DNA from: Renibacterium salmoninarum ATCC 33209
Lineage (GTDB): Bacteria > Actinomycetota > Actinomycetes > Actinomycetales > Micrococcaceae
Assembly: GCF_000018885.1 (NCBI RefSeq)
Contig: NC_010168.1
Location: 930,001 to 994,000, forward strand
Length of the DNA stretch: 64,000 nt
Direction of reading: 5' to 3'
The notes below the pieces were generated by a model. The model saw only the letters and a program-made list of their open reading frames with translations, was not told the DNA's origin and made no database searches. Position numbers and translations under genes: made by a program. Shown here piece after piece: positions 47,117-56,608 of this stretch; the first letter of the stretch is position 1, and every line of letters begins with the position of its first letter.

Positions 47117-47196
47117 GCCTTCGACGCGACTGCTAACCCAGCTGGAATTCTCTTCAAACCCTGGTAGTGCCGCACACCCTCGGGGTAGCATGCGCT

Positions 47197-47905
47197 ATGA
47201 CATCTGATCTTGCCGCGCTCTGTTTTGATGCGCACCGGCCTGCACAGCTTGCGAGGTTTTGGTCTGAGCTACTGGGGCGGAAAATTGGCGTCTACTCCGA
47301 GGATGAAGTTGAGCTGTTGCCAGGTGCGGCAAGCGAATTTCCAATCCGGTTCTTCCCGACGCAGGAGCAAAAGCAGGGCCAGAATCGCGCCCATTTTGAC
47401 CTCACCAGTTCTTCCCTTGAAGAGCAAGAACAAATCGTGGCCCGAGCTCTGGAACTTGGCGCTAAACACATTGACGTTGGGCAGCTGCCAGAGGAAGAGC
47501 ACGTGGTGCTCGCAGACCCTGAGAGCAACGAATTCTGCGTGATTGAACCAGGGAACGACTTTCTCGCCGGATGCGGGGTCTTAGGCGCGTTGGCTGGAGA
47601 CGGTTCGCAGGAAGCTGGTTACTTCTGGAGCAAAGTATTGGGCTGGCCTTTGGTCTGGGACGAAGATCAAGAAACTGCTATTCAGTCGCCACGTGGCGGT
47701 GCAAAACTTACCTGGGGTGGCCCGCCACTCATGCCCAGGACGCATACGGATCGACTTCATTTTGACTGCTCAGGGCGTTAGTCAGGATGCTGAGATTGAG
47801 CGTGCCATTGCACTTGGCGCTAGCCGAGTTGGCGTCGATGAACGTGAGTCTATCGTCATGGCCGATCCAGATGGCAATGAATTTCGAATATTGGCCAAGA
47901 GATAG
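47197..47905 (+). pseudogene. Two-domain glyoxalase-like protein with small deletion
   Basis: Two tandem glyoxalase-like domains of about 235 residues in all (first domain LAALCFDAHRPAQLARFWSE, second AGYFWSKVLGWPLVWDEDQE). Near 47762-47768 the DNA reads CATTTTGACTGCTCAGGG. Relatives suggest HFDLTAQGVSQD, so about five bases, probably one copy of TTGAC, are missing. The frame then ends in TAG at 47779-47781, and the intact remainder (VSQDAEIERAIALGASRVGV to FRILAKR) is in another frame. Confidence 0.75.
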
Positions 47906-48237
47906 CTAACGCAGTCTGGACATCAGGAGTTTTTGCGCAGTTAACCTGAGTCTTGGCAACGTATTTCGTTGCACTTCCAAGCATTTAGATGTGGTTTAGA
48001 CACACATAGAGGTACAACAATGACGAATGAATCTGGGAATGTCCTGGACGTTGACAGTGAATTTCAGGTTGCATCTCGGTAACAACCCAGTAACGGGAGT
48101 CAATTTTTTACCACTCGGCAACAAATCCGGTCTACGCTCTTGACAATGTGAGACAGGAAACTTGCCGGATCGGCAAGGGTTGTCGGGTCAGGATGACAGC
48201 ATCTTGGTTAACACACTCTTCAGATATAGGAGGCGGA
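47906..48237 (+). other. Intergenic region upstream of the peptide-binding protein gene
   Basis: 332 bases without a supported large gene. A 20-residue frame at 48020-48082 (MTNESGNVLDVDSEFQVASR) with AGAGGT upstream could be a small peptide, but nothing else supports it. TTGACA at 48140-48145 is a consensus -35 with no good -10 at 17 bases. The region probably carries the promoter of the dpp-type operon. Confidence 0.45.
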
Positions 48238-50016
48238 ATGCGTTTCGGACGTATTTCCAAAGCAGCCGGCATTGCAGCAGTAGCTGCACTTGCTTTGAGT
48301 GCTTGCGCCGGCAACTCCGGGAACACCAATTCCAGCGCTTCGACGAGTGGCAAGACGGGTGGCTCAGCCACAGTGGTTGAGGTGAACGGCTTCACATCGT
48401 TCAACTCAACCACCCCAGCCGGAAACGTTGAGATCAACTCAAAAATTGCGTACGCCACGCACTCCGGTTTTGGCTACGTTGACGACAAGCTAAACGTTGT
48501 CAACAACGATAAGTTCGGCAAGATCGAAAAGGTCTCTGACGATCCGTTGACGGTCAAGTACACCGTTAACGACGGCGTCAAATGGTCTGACAACGCACCG
48601 GTTGACGTAAATGACTTGGTCCTAGCTTGGGCGATCGGATCGGGTTACTACAGCGATTCGAACCCCGATGCGAAGACCGGCAACGCGTACTTCCAGACTG
48701 CCGCAGACACCGCTGGTTTGAACCTCACCAGCTTCCCGGAGCTTGGCAGCGATGGCCGTTCAATGACGATCAAGTACTCGAAGCCTTATGCTGACTGGGC
48801 GATTGCGCTTGGTATTCCAACCATCGACAGCCCGGCACACGTTTTGGCACAGAAAGCTGGCCTCAAAGATGCTGCTGCGCTGACTGACTTGCTGAAGGGT
48901 TTGCCTAAGGGTGATCCGGCCAAGCCAGCCGCTGTTAACGAAACCCTCAAAAAGGTCTCAGACTTCTGGAACACGGGCTTCGACAGCAAGCAGTTGCCAT
49001 CGGACGCTAGCTTGTTCCTCTCCAACGGCCCGTACGTCGTGAAGTCAATGGAGCCGGACCAGTCAATGACTTTGGTCAAGAACAATGACTTCAGCTGGGG
49101 CAACAAGGGCAAGCTTGATCAGATTACGGTTCGTTACATCGGTAGCGCATCTGCTCAGATCCAGGCTTTGAAGAACGGTGAAGCGGATATCGTTGCACCG
49201 CAGGCTTCCGCAGACACGGTTGACCAGCTCAAGGCTCTAGCGGGCCAGGGCGTCACCATGGACAAGGGCCCGCAGCTCTCCTATGACCACGTTGACCTGA
49301 ACTACTCGGGTGTCTTTGCTGATCAGAACGTTCGTGAAGCATTCATGAAGACGATCCCGCGTCAAGATATCTTGAACAAGATCATCAAGCCGCTCGATCC
49401 CGACGCCAAGGTGCTCGATTCGCAGTTCTTCTTGCCGGGCCAGCCGAAGTACGACGATTCCGTCAAGAACAACGGCTCTGATAAGTACCCGAGCGTAGAT
49501 ATCGACGGAGCTAAGAAGCTGCTGAACGGTGCAACCCCGACCATTCGGATCATGTACAACAAAGACAATCCAAACCGTCTTGATTCCTTCACTCTGATTT
49601 CCCAGTCGGCTTCTAAAGCCGGATTCACCGTCGTTGACGGTGGCTTGGGCAAGTCTGAGTGGGGCAAGGCGCTCGGTAACGGATCCTACGATGCTTCGAT
49701 CTTCGGCTGGATCAACCCGGGCGTTGGCGTCAACAACGTTCCTCAGGTATTCAATTCCGGTAACGGCTCGAACTACAACGGCTTCGCTAGCGCAGACGCT
49801 GACAAGCTGATGGACACCTTGATGACCACGCCGGATAAGGCTAAGCAGGACGACCTGATTTCTCAGATCGACAAGATTGTTTGGAGCACGGGCTACGGTT
49901 TGCCGTTGTTCCAGACCGTCGGTGTTGACGCTTACAGCGACAAGGTCACCGGAGTTACCTACAACCCGACGCAGACTGGCGTTTGGTGGAATGTATGGAA
50001 CTGGTCCTCTAAGTAA
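48238..50016 (+). CDS. Oligopeptide/dipeptide ABC transporter, substrate-binding lipoprotein
   Basis: 592 residues of the family 5 extracellular solute-binding proteins. The lipobox LSAC puts the anchor at Cys23, followed by a Ser/Gly-rich linker. The body has the family features: VKYTVNDGVKWSDNAPVDVN DLVLAW, then DHVDLNYS, and a C-terminal ATGFGW-like segment FGWINPGVGVNNV. ATG at 48238 follows AGGAGGCGG; the ATG at 48148 is not credible. Peptides are likely substrates. It is separated from the permease genes by a terminator. Confidence 0.9.
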   Translation: MRFGRISKAAGIAAVAALALSACAGNSGNTNSSASTSGKTGGSATVVEVNGFTSFNSTTPAGNVEINSKIAYATHSGFGYVDDKLNVVNNDKFGKIEKVSDDPLTVKYTVNDGVKWSDNAPVDVNDLVLAWAIGSGYYSDSNPDAKTGNAYFQTAADTAGLNLTSFPELGSDGRSMTIKYSKPYADWAIALGIPTIDSPAHVLAQKAGLKDAAALTDLLKGLPKGDPAKPAAVNETLKKVSDFWNTGFDSKQLPSDASLFLSNGPYVVKSMEPDQSMTLVKNNDFSWGNKGKLDQITVRYIGSASAQIQALKNGEADIVAPQASADTVDQLKALAGQGVTMDKGPQLSYDHVDLNYSGVFADQNVREAFMKTIPRQDILNKIIKPLDPDAKVLDSQFFLPGQPKYDDSVKNNGSDKYPSVDIDGAKKLLNGATPTIRIMYNKDNPNRLDSFTLISQSASKAGFTVVDGGLGKSEWGKALGNGSYDASIFGWINPGVGVNNVPQVFNSGNGSNYNGFASADADKLMDTLMTTPDKAKQDDLISQIDKIVWSTGYGLPLFQTVGVDAYSDKVTGVTYNPTQTGVWWNVWNWSSK

Positions 50017-50037
50017 TAGTTTCCAACCTTTACGGTA

Positions 50038-50090
50038 ATCATCAGAAGGGCGCCAGGACCACGTTGTGGTTCTGGCACCCTTCTGATGAT
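50038..50090 (+). terminator. Hairpin between binding-protein and permease genes
   Basis: Arms 50038-50061 and 50067-50090 form a 24-bp stem with two G-U pairs and a 5-base loop. Lying inside the operon, it probably makes the binding protein more abundant than the channel. Confidence 0.8.
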
Positions 50091-50209
50091 TAATACCTAC
50101 AGGTTTTCCAGCAATTTGTTCATGCGACTCGTAGTCACTGAGGCTCAGGAAGCTGAAGTAGACTTCAACAGCATCGGGTAATCCCCACCCCCCACAATTC
50201 GAGGTCCAC

Positions 50210-51745
50210 ATGCTCAGCTATCTCGTGCGGCGAATCATCACAGCCGCACTAATTCTGCTCGGGGTGTCCTTCGTGGTGTATCTTCTGACAGCGGCGTCGG
50301 GCGATCCACTCGAAGCGCTTCGCACCAGTCAAAACCCTAATAAAGCCGATTTGATCAAAGCCCGAAGCGACTTGCTTCACTTGGATGTTCCGGCACCTCT
50401 GCGCTATTTCGTTTGGCTAAAAGGCGCGGCCGGTTGCTTGGTCCCCTTTGCGAATGCTTGTGATCTAGGCAAAAACCTACAAGGCCAGCCAGTTACCGAG
50501 CAGCTTAGCCAAGCTCTTGTCCAGACATTGTCTTTGGTTACCACGGCTACTTTGCTCGCGATCATCATCGGCGTCACGGTCGGTATCATTACCGCTCTTC
50601 GCCAGTACAGTGCATTGGATTACGGCGTAACGTTTATGACGTTCCTGTTCTTCTCGCTGCCCATCTTCTGGGCTGCTGTGTTGCTGAAAGAGTTTGGCGC
50701 GATCAGCTTCAACACCTTCCTCCAAGATCCACAGATACCAATAGGCGTCATTCTGGTCGTCGCGGTGATCTTCGGTTTGATAGGTATGGCGGTTGCTCGA
50801 GGAGCATGGAAGAAACGATGGATTGCCTTCGGTGGGACGGCCGTCGTCGTCGCACTGGTACTGGGTTACATTTCACTGACCGGTTGGCTCAAGACTCCCG
50901 GATTAGGGCCCGTTGTCATTGCGGCCAGCGGGGTGGGAATTGCTTTTGGTATCACCGCGCTCACCGCTGGACTTAAGAATCGCAAGGCGCTTTACTCTTC
51001 GCTAGTCGTGGTGGTTATCGGTCTGATTTGCTACTACGCACTTCAGCCGTTGCTAAGCGATGCGACCTTCTTGATGGTTGTTATCTTGGCGATCGTCGCG
51101 ATCCTGGTTGGAGTTGCGGTTGGCTATTTCTTCGGCGGTTACGACAGAGCTCAGAATATGCGTGCTGCTGCGCTAACGGCCTTTTTAGTTGCCGCTCTAG
51201 TCTTGCTTGACCGTTTTATGCAGTCTTGGCCTCAGTACTACGATCAAGTTCGTGGTCGCCCAATTGCAACGATCGGCGCGTCGACGCCGAACTTCCAAGG
51301 TGATTTCTGGACCGGCGGCTTGGACCGTTTTACGCACTTGATCCTGCCGACCATCGCCTTGATCTTGATCTCGATTGCTTCTTACACTCGCTACTCGCGA
51401 GGTTCGATGTTGGAAATCATGAATATGGATTACATCCGCACCGCTCGGGCCAAAGGGCTCTCCGAACGTACCGTTGTGATGCGGCACGCTTTCCGTAACG
51501 CGCTGATTCCGCTAGCTACTGTGGTCGCCTTCGATATTGGCGGTTTGATAGGTGGCGCGGTGATCACTGAATCGGTCTTCTCCTTCACAGGTATGGGACA
51601 AATGTTCGCGCAAGGCCTGCTCAACGTCGACCCGAATCCCGTGATGGGCTTCTTCGTGGTCGTGGCTGCTACGGCGTTGGTATTCAATCTCTTGGCGGAT
51701 CTGGTCTATTCCGCTCTCGATCCCCGAGTGAAGGTGAAGTCATGA
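50210..51745 (+). CDS. Peptide ABC transporter permease, DppB-like, enlarged
   Basis: 511 residues, well above the 310-340 usual for DppB. The N-terminal family signature (MLSYLVRRIITAALILLGVS FVVYLL) and the C-terminal permease core with the EAA loop (YIRTARAKGLSERTVVMRHA FRNALIP) are normal. Between them (about 180-345) is an insertion with four to five extra hydrophobic segments (for example GTAVVVALVLGYISL and LMVVILAIVAILVGVAVGYF). Such enlarged permeases are seen in Actinobacteria. The stop overlaps the next ATG by four bases. Confidence 0.87.
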   Translation: MLSYLVRRIITAALILLGVSFVVYLLTAASGDPLEALRTSQNPNKADLIKARSDLLHLDVPAPLRYFVWLKGAAGCLVPFANACDLGKNLQGQPVTEQLSQALVQTLSLVTTATLLAIIIGVTVGIITALRQYSALDYGVTFMTFLFFSLPIFWAAVLLKEFGAISFNTFLQDPQIPIGVILVVAVIFGLIGMAVARGAWKKRWIAFGGTAVVVALVLGYISLTGWLKTPGLGPVVIAASGVGIAFGITALTAGLKNRKALYSSLVVVVIGLICYYALQPLLSDATFLMVVILAIVAILVGVAVGYFFGGYDRAQNMRAAALTAFLVAALVLLDRFMQSWPQYYDQVRGRPIATIGASTPNFQGDFWTGGLDRFTHLILPTIALILISIASYTRYSRGSMLEIMNMDYIRTARAKGLSERTVVMRHAFRNALIPLATVVAFDIGGLIGGAVITESVFSFTGMGQMFAQGLLNVDPNPVMGFFVVVAATALVFNLLADLVYSALDPRVKVKS

Positions 51746-52881
51746 CGACACTCACAAACCCTGAAATAACGCCCCAACCACCGGCTGTAGGCATCGAAGA
51801 CATCCAGGAAACCAAGGGTCTAAGTCAAGGCCAAATTATCCGGAAACGGTTCTTTGGCCACACCGCTGCCATGGTTGCTTTGGTGGTCTTTCTGCTCGTG
51901 GTGATCTTGGTATTCAGCGCCAGCGGCATCAAGCTTTGGGGCTGGATTAATATTCCTGGCTGGTGGAAGTACAGCTATCTTGACGTGCAGGACCTAGTCA
52001 AAAACGCTGCTCCCACTTATCAATTCCCGTTCACGCTAGGCGACCATCCCTTCGGTCAAGACCGGGTTGGTCGGGATATGTTCGCGATGACTATGCGCGC
52101 AGCCCAGCTGTCCATCATGGTGATGTTCACGATCGGTATTGTTGCTTGTTTCATCGGTGTTGTTGTTGGAGCGCTTTCCGGCTTCTTCCGCGGTTGGGTT
52201 GAAACAGTTCTTATGCGTATCACCGACGCGATCATCATCATCCCGGTGATTGTCACCGGAGCCGTCCTCGGTCAGATTGTCGGCAACGCAAGTGTGGGTA
52301 ATACGGTTATTGGCGCGGACGGCCAGCCTGCTGTCCAACGTGACTTAACAGCGGATCTCTTCAAATGGCTGCAAGATAACCTGGGCGTAGTTCTGCTCGG
52401 TATCTTCTTGTCCTTAGTGATCTGGGTCGGGCTGGCTCGATTGGTTCGTGGTGATTTCTTGAGCTTGCGTGAGCGTGAGTTCGTTGACGCGGCACGAATT
52501 GCGGGAGCTTCAAACGGCCGAATTATCTTCAAGCACATCCTGCCCAACGCGGTAGGCGTGATCATTGTGAACACCACGCTGTTGATGTCCTCGGCAATCT
52601 TGCTTGAAGCGGGTTTGAGCTTCATTGGGCTTGGCGTGAAACAGCCAGATATTTCACTGGGCTCGCTTGTTGTGCAAAACCAAGAAGCGTTTTCCACCCG
52701 TCCGTGGCTGTTCTGGTTCCCTGGCTTGTTCATTATCATCATCTGCTTGTGCATCAACTTCATTGGTGATGGCTTGCGCGATGCCTTCGATCCGCGGCAG
52801 AAGAAGTTCAACGCCAAGCGGGCCAAGAACAAGGCAGATGCTGCTATCGCTAAGGCCGAGACCAAGGCTGGCAAGGCCTAA
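51742..52881 (+). CDS. Peptide ABC transporter permease, DppC-like
   Basis: 379 residues. A cytoplasmic N-terminus of about 45 residues, then six membrane helices with the family segment HPFGQDRVGRDMFAMTMRAA, and the EAA loop (FVDAARIAGASNGRIIFKHI LPNAVG). The C-terminus is a Lys/Ala-rich tail (AKRAKNKADAAIAKAETKAG) not usual for DppC. It pairs with the DppB-like protein. The next gene downstream is on the opposite strand, 15 bases away. Confidence 0.9.
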   Translation: MTTLTNPEITPQPPAVGIEDIQETKGLSQGQIIRKRFFGHTAAMVALVVFLLVVILVFSASGIKLWGWINIPGWWKYSYLDVQDLVKNAAPTYQFPFTLGDHPFGQDRVGRDMFAMTMRAAQLSIMVMFTIGIVACFIGVVVGALSGFFRGWVETVLMRITDAIIIIPVIVTGAVLGQIVGNASVGNTVIGADGQPAVQRDLTADLFKWLQDNLGVVLLGIFLSLVIWVGLARLVRGDFLSLREREFVDAARIAGASNGRIIFKHILPNAVGVIIVNTTLLMSSAILLEAGLSFIGLGVKQPDISLGSLVVQNQEAFSTRPWLFWFPGLFIIIICLCINFIGDGLRDAFDPRQKKFNAKRAKNKADAAIAKAETKAGKA

Positions 52882-52896
52882 GCGATGGCTGCTAAA

Positions 52897-53514
52897 TCAG
52901 ACAAACACGGCAACAAGCGTTACCACCGCGGCGAGCAGTACCGCCGCGATTGCAATACGCAGCCAGTTAATCTTGATGTCAGCGCGAGCAGACTCAGTTT
53001 GCTCGACGTCGATCTTGCCGGCGTCAACCAAGCCAGCCCAGCGCGCGCGGACCAGATAGGCTGCCGCGCCGGAGTCGCTTCGCTTGAGGTCGCCAGGTCG
53101 CAAGGATCCAGCCGCACCGTAGCTGCTACCCGGCAGGTTCAAAGCGTCTTCGCGCTTTCCACGGAAGGTTCCGATGACGCCGGGAGCCGGTGCAGCCCAA
53201 GCGCTGTATCGGCCGTTGGCAGTAATCAGGGTCAAGGCGAATTTCGTCTCGACGGTGACCAAAGCTACCCATGGCACTCGGATCGTTCGGCTGGGATTGA
53301 CCAGAGTGATGCCGTCGTCATCGACCACCACTTCGGGGTAACCGAAGAGCCAGTATCCGCAGTAAGCCAGAAATGCCAGAACCGGAAGAGTCAGCAAGAT
53401 TTCGCGTCCGTTGAGCCCGCTCAACAGTGCGACGGCCAGTCCGGCCACAGCCAAGGCGTAAAGAACGATGGCCAAAATAATGCCGGTACGGGGGCGGAAA
53501 CGCTCAGTTGTCAT
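52897..53514 (-). CDS. PH-domain membrane protein
   Basis: 205 residues: two N-terminal membrane helices (about 10-32 and 40-60), a bacterial PH-like domain (PEVVVDDDGITLVNPSRTIR VPWVALVTVE) and one C-terminal helix (IAIAAVLLAAVVTLVAVFV). Such proteins are common in Actinobacteria; the function is unknown. It reads against the peptide transporter genes and separates the permeases from the ATPase, so it splits the operon. Intact. Confidence 0.8.
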   Translation of the reverse strand: MTTERFRPRTGIILAIVLYALAVAGLAVALLSGLNGREILLTLPVLAFLAYCGYWLFGYPEVVVDDDGITLVNPSRTIRVPWVALVTVETKFALTLITANGRYSAWAAPAPGVIGTFRGKREDALNLPGSSYGAAGSLRPGDLKRSDSGAAAYLVRARWAGLVDAGKIDVEQTESARADIKINWLRIAIAAVLLAAVVTLVAVFV

Positions 53515-53606
53515 GCACCTATCGTGACAGCACAGCCGAGCAGCCGACTAATTCGCAGATCAGCGAACGCTTATGTGGCGTTCCTGAGCGGAAGGAAACA
53601 CACAGC

Positions 53607-55493
53607 ATGAGTGAAGAAAACATCACTCCATCGGAACCCACCGAAGTCGACAACATCGGCCCAACGTCAGCGACTCGCGCTTCGGGCCGCCGTAGTTCGG
53701 CCGAGGCAGTGCTCCAGGTCAAGAACCTTTCGGTGGACTTTGGCGTGGACAAGCAATGGGTGCCGGCGGCAATCGAGCTTAATTACGAAGTCAAGGCTGG
53801 CGAAGTGCTAGCAATCGTTGGCGAGTCAGGTTCGGGCAAGAGCGCAAGCTCGATGGCGATCTTGGGTCTGCTGCCGGACAACAGTCGGGTGACCGGCTCG
53901 GTCAAACTCAACGGCGAAGAAATCCTCAACGCATCGCCCTCCAAACTGCGCAAGATCCGCGGCAGTGACGTCGCAGTGATCTTCCAGGAGCCGATGACCG
54001 CGCTTAACCCGGTTTACACGATTGGGTTTCAGATTGTGGAGACCTTGCGTCTGCACAACGAGATCTCACCGGACGAGGCAAGAGTAGGTGCGATTCGGAT
54101 GCTCGAATTGGTCGAGTTGCCAGATCCGGAAAAAGCGTTCAAATCGTATCCACACCAACTTTCGGGTGGCCAACGGCAACGCGCAATGATTGCGCAATCT
54201 TTGTCTTGCGATCCGAAATTGCTGATTGCGGATGAGCCGACTACTGCGCTGGATGCGACGGTTCAAGCAGAAATCTTGGACCTGATGCGTAACCTGCGCA
54301 ACAAGTTGGATTCGGCGATCGTCCTGATCACGCACGACATGGGTGTGGTTGCTGACCTCTCCGACCGAATCGCCGTGATGCGAAAAGGCGTCATCGTGGA
54401 AACGGGTACCGCAGAGGAAATCTTCTACAATCCGCAACACGAATACACGCAAGCCCTACTTGCCGCCGTGCCGCACCTTGGCCAAGGCAACGATCAAGCG
54501 GCCGAGGTAGATGTCACCGCGGTACTTGCTGACGCAACCCAATCGTCAGTTTCGGCAGTTGATTCTGAGGAACTAGCCCGTCGTGAAGCGGCAAAAAGTA
54601 GTGCTCTTGCCTCAGCTCGTGCGGTTAGCGAAGCGCAAGCCAAGGCTGAGCACGGTGAGCCGGTACTGGAGTTGCGAGACGTTGCGATTGAGTATCCGAA
54701 GCAGGGTCGAGTGCCAGCATTCAGGGCGGTCGAAGGCGCAAATCTGACCATCTACCCAGGCCAAGTTGTTGGACTGGTAGGGGAGTCGGGCTCGGGAAAG
54801 ACCACGATTGGCCGGGCAGCGGTTGGTCTCTTGCCAGTTGCCGAAGGCACGCTTCAGGTCGTTGGCCAAGACATTACCAAGGCCAAAAAGAACGGCCGGC
54901 AGCTTTACGAGGCCCGACGCAACATCGGCATGGTATTCCAAGACCCCTCGTCATCGCTCAACCCGCGGTTGCCGATCGGTGAAAGCATCGGCGAGCCAAT
55001 GTTCTTGGCCAAAGAAGCCAAAGGCCCTGAGCTGCAAAAGCGAATTGAAGATCTGCTTGATCAGGTGGAACTCCCGAGAAGCTACCGTAACCGCTACCCG
55101 CATGAGCTTTCCGGTGGCCAGAAGCAGCGCGTGGGCATTGCCCGAGCCCTGTCGTTGAAACCGAAGCTCATGGTTGCCGATGAGCCGACGTCGGCATTGG
55201 ATGTTTCGGTGCAGGCTCGCGTCTTGGATCTTTTGCAGAACTTGCAGAAGGAAATGGGCTTTGCCTGCCTCTTCGTGACCCACGACCTTGCCGTCGTTGA
55301 TTATTTGGCTGACCGCATTGTGGTGATGCAGTGCGGCAAGATTGTTGAGCAGGGCACTCGTGACGAGATCCTACGCAGCCCGAAAGAGGCTTACACTCAG
55401 CGATTGCTGGCTGCTGTGCCGCTGCCGGATCCGCAGAAGCAGCGCGAACGCAGAGAACTGCGCGAACAGCTGCTTGCCGCCGGCGTCGAGTAG
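53607..55493 (+). CDS. Peptide ABC transporter, fused DppD-DppF ATPase
   Basis: 628 residues with two complete nucleotide-binding domains. First (about 30-290): VGESGSGKSASSM, LSGGQRQRAMIAQSL, LLIADEPTTALD. Second (about 355-620): VGESGSGKTTIGR, LSGGQKQRVGIARAL, LMVADEPTSALD. The Gln/Ala-rich linker joins them. Each domain carries the oligopeptide C-terminal extension with YTQALLAAVPHL / YTQRLLAAVPLP. The ATG at 53607 follows GGAAGGAA. It energises the two permeases encoded upstream. Its own promoter must lie in 53515-53606, since an opposite gene intervenes. Confidence 0.92.
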   Translation: MSEENITPSEPTEVDNIGPTSATRASGRRSSAEAVLQVKNLSVDFGVDKQWVPAAIELNYEVKAGEVLAIVGESGSGKSASSMAILGLLPDNSRVTGSVKLNGEEILNASPSKLRKIRGSDVAVIFQEPMTALNPVYTIGFQIVETLRLHNEISPDEARVGAIRMLELVELPDPEKAFKSYPHQLSGGQRQRAMIAQSLSCDPKLLIADEPTTALDATVQAEILDLMRNLRNKLDSAIVLITHDMGVVADLSDRIAVMRKGVIVETGTAEEIFYNPQHEYTQALLAAVPHLGQGNDQAAEVDVTAVLADATQSSVSAVDSEELARREAAKSSALASARAVSEAQAKAEHGEPVLELRDVAIEYPKQGRVPAFRAVEGANLTIYPGQVVGLVGESGSGKTTIGRAAVGLLPVAEGTLQVVGQDITKAKKNGRQLYEARRNIGMVFQDPSSSLNPRLPIGESIGEPMFLAKEAKGPELQKRIEDLLDQVELPRSYRNRYPHELSGGQKQRVGIARALSLKPKLMVADEPTSALDVSVQARVLDLLQNLQKEMGFACLFVTHDLAVVDYLADRIVVMQCGKIVEQGTRDEILRSPKEAYTQRLLAAVPLPDPQKQRERRELREQLLAAGVE

Positions 55494-55529
55494 CAGGGCG
55501 TTTTGAGCTAAAAACTAAATATCACGCCG

Positions 55530-55569
55530 CTTGTGGGTTCGAACGCTATTCTGCGTTCGGGCCCACAAG
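55530..55569. terminator. Hairpin between convergent ATPase and SGNH genes
   Basis: Arms 55530-55546 and 55553-55569 pair with two mismatches around a 6-base loop. The stop of the SGNH gene lies at its left arm. It serves both strands. Confidence 0.65.
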
Positions 55570-56349
55570 TGCAAGTAGCCGCTCGCGCAGGGCGATTGCC
55601 AAAATGCCGTGTCCTGAGGGGTTCAGATGGACGCCGTCAACAAGTTTGTTGCTGACTTTGTATTTGGTCAGCCAATCACCCACGCTAATAAAAGGAAGCT
55701 GGCGTGAAGCGGCAACTCGGCCAAGGAGCGCATCAATCTGGCTCCGCCGACCACCATTGTCGTTCAGGCCTCGGCCCAGAGTGCCGATCATAATTATTTG
55801 TGCTTGTGGGTAGAGCTTTTTCAGATCGGCAAGCAAACGGTCCGCATTGGCGGTAATTTGTGCGTCGCTGGCGCCAATGCGTGCGTCATTTCCACCACCC
55901 TGAATCACTACCAAGCCGCGCCCGAGGGAGGGAGATTGCAAGCTGGGCGGCAAACTTAGTGCCCACTGACCCGTTTCCAGCGCCTCAGGATAATTCGAAG
56001 CCTTTGCCTTGCTAGCTACGAAACCGGTACCACCTCGGCCGCAAAAGGCAACGCGGTAGTTTAGCGAGCGTAAGGCTTGTTGTACCCAGGTGTCCGCGCC
56101 GGGAACACCGGCTGCGCCGTCGGACTGCGAGTCGCCAATCAGTACGGCAGTTTGGCTAAAGGGTGCCAAACTAGTGCTGAAAGACTTAAAAATTACTTTA
56201 CCAGGTTTGACGACTGGTGAGGTGGCGTTTGCTTCAAACGGTGCGATGACGCCCAAAGCCGTGACGCAGGTAAAAACTACGGCTCCAACCCGCCAATAAC
56301 GTTCGTGGCCGGCTGTTCCGTGTGGTTTTCGGTACACTGTGCTCTGCAC
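55546..56349 (-). CDS. Secreted SGNH/GDSL hydrolase
   Basis: 267 residues. The N-terminal signal/anchor helix spans about 20-42. The SGNH blocks are in order: block I GDSQSDG (Ser nucleophile), block II Gly in GRGGTGF, block III GGGNDAR, block V DGVHLNPSGH (Asp/His). An exported esterase or deacetylase acting on wall or host lipids or sugars is likely; the substrate is unknown. The start MQSTVYRKPHG is family-plausible, and a later ATG would cut the signal. Intact. Confidence 0.85.
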   Translation of the reverse strand: MQSTVYRKPHGTAGHERYWRVGAVVFTCVTALGVIAPFEANATSPVVKPGKVIFKSFSTSLAPFSQTAVLIGDSQSDGAAGVPGADTWVQQALRSLNYRVAFCGRGGTGFVASKAKASNYPEALETGQWALSLPPSLQSPSLGRGLVVIQGGGNDARIGASDAQITANADRLLADLKKLYPQAQIIMIGTLGRGLNDNGGRRSQIDALLGRVAASRQLPFISVGDWLTKYKVSNKLVDGVHLNPSGHGILAIALRERLLALVGPNAE

Positions 56350-56608
56350 TTTTCATGAATTCCCCGGTCAGCGATCTGATCTTCTCTTCATGATGAGGCA
56401 TCTATCGGCGGTTTACTAGAGCAGTGTGGTGAACAAGTCAGTAATGATGCGTGTTTTAGCGCATTTAGGCTGCGGCTGCGGTAGCGACTAGAATATTGTT
56501 GTGCTATGTCGGCGCGAAGCTGCGCCGAGCCCTTGACAGCTAACTTTTGTGACGCTGAGAGGGACACCGGAGCGCACCCGCCGAAAACACTGAAACGAGT
56601 CTTCACGC

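Noticed and set aside
48020..48082. 20-residue frame as a real gene upstream of the peptide-binding protein
   Set aside because: Only a modest ribosome site supports it. It is mentioned in the intergenic entry but not called as a gene.
52885..53610. 241-codon plus-strand frame opposite the PH-domain gene
   Set aside because: The minus-strand frame has membrane helices and a PH-like domain. The plus-strand one is Ser/Gln-rich with no motif.
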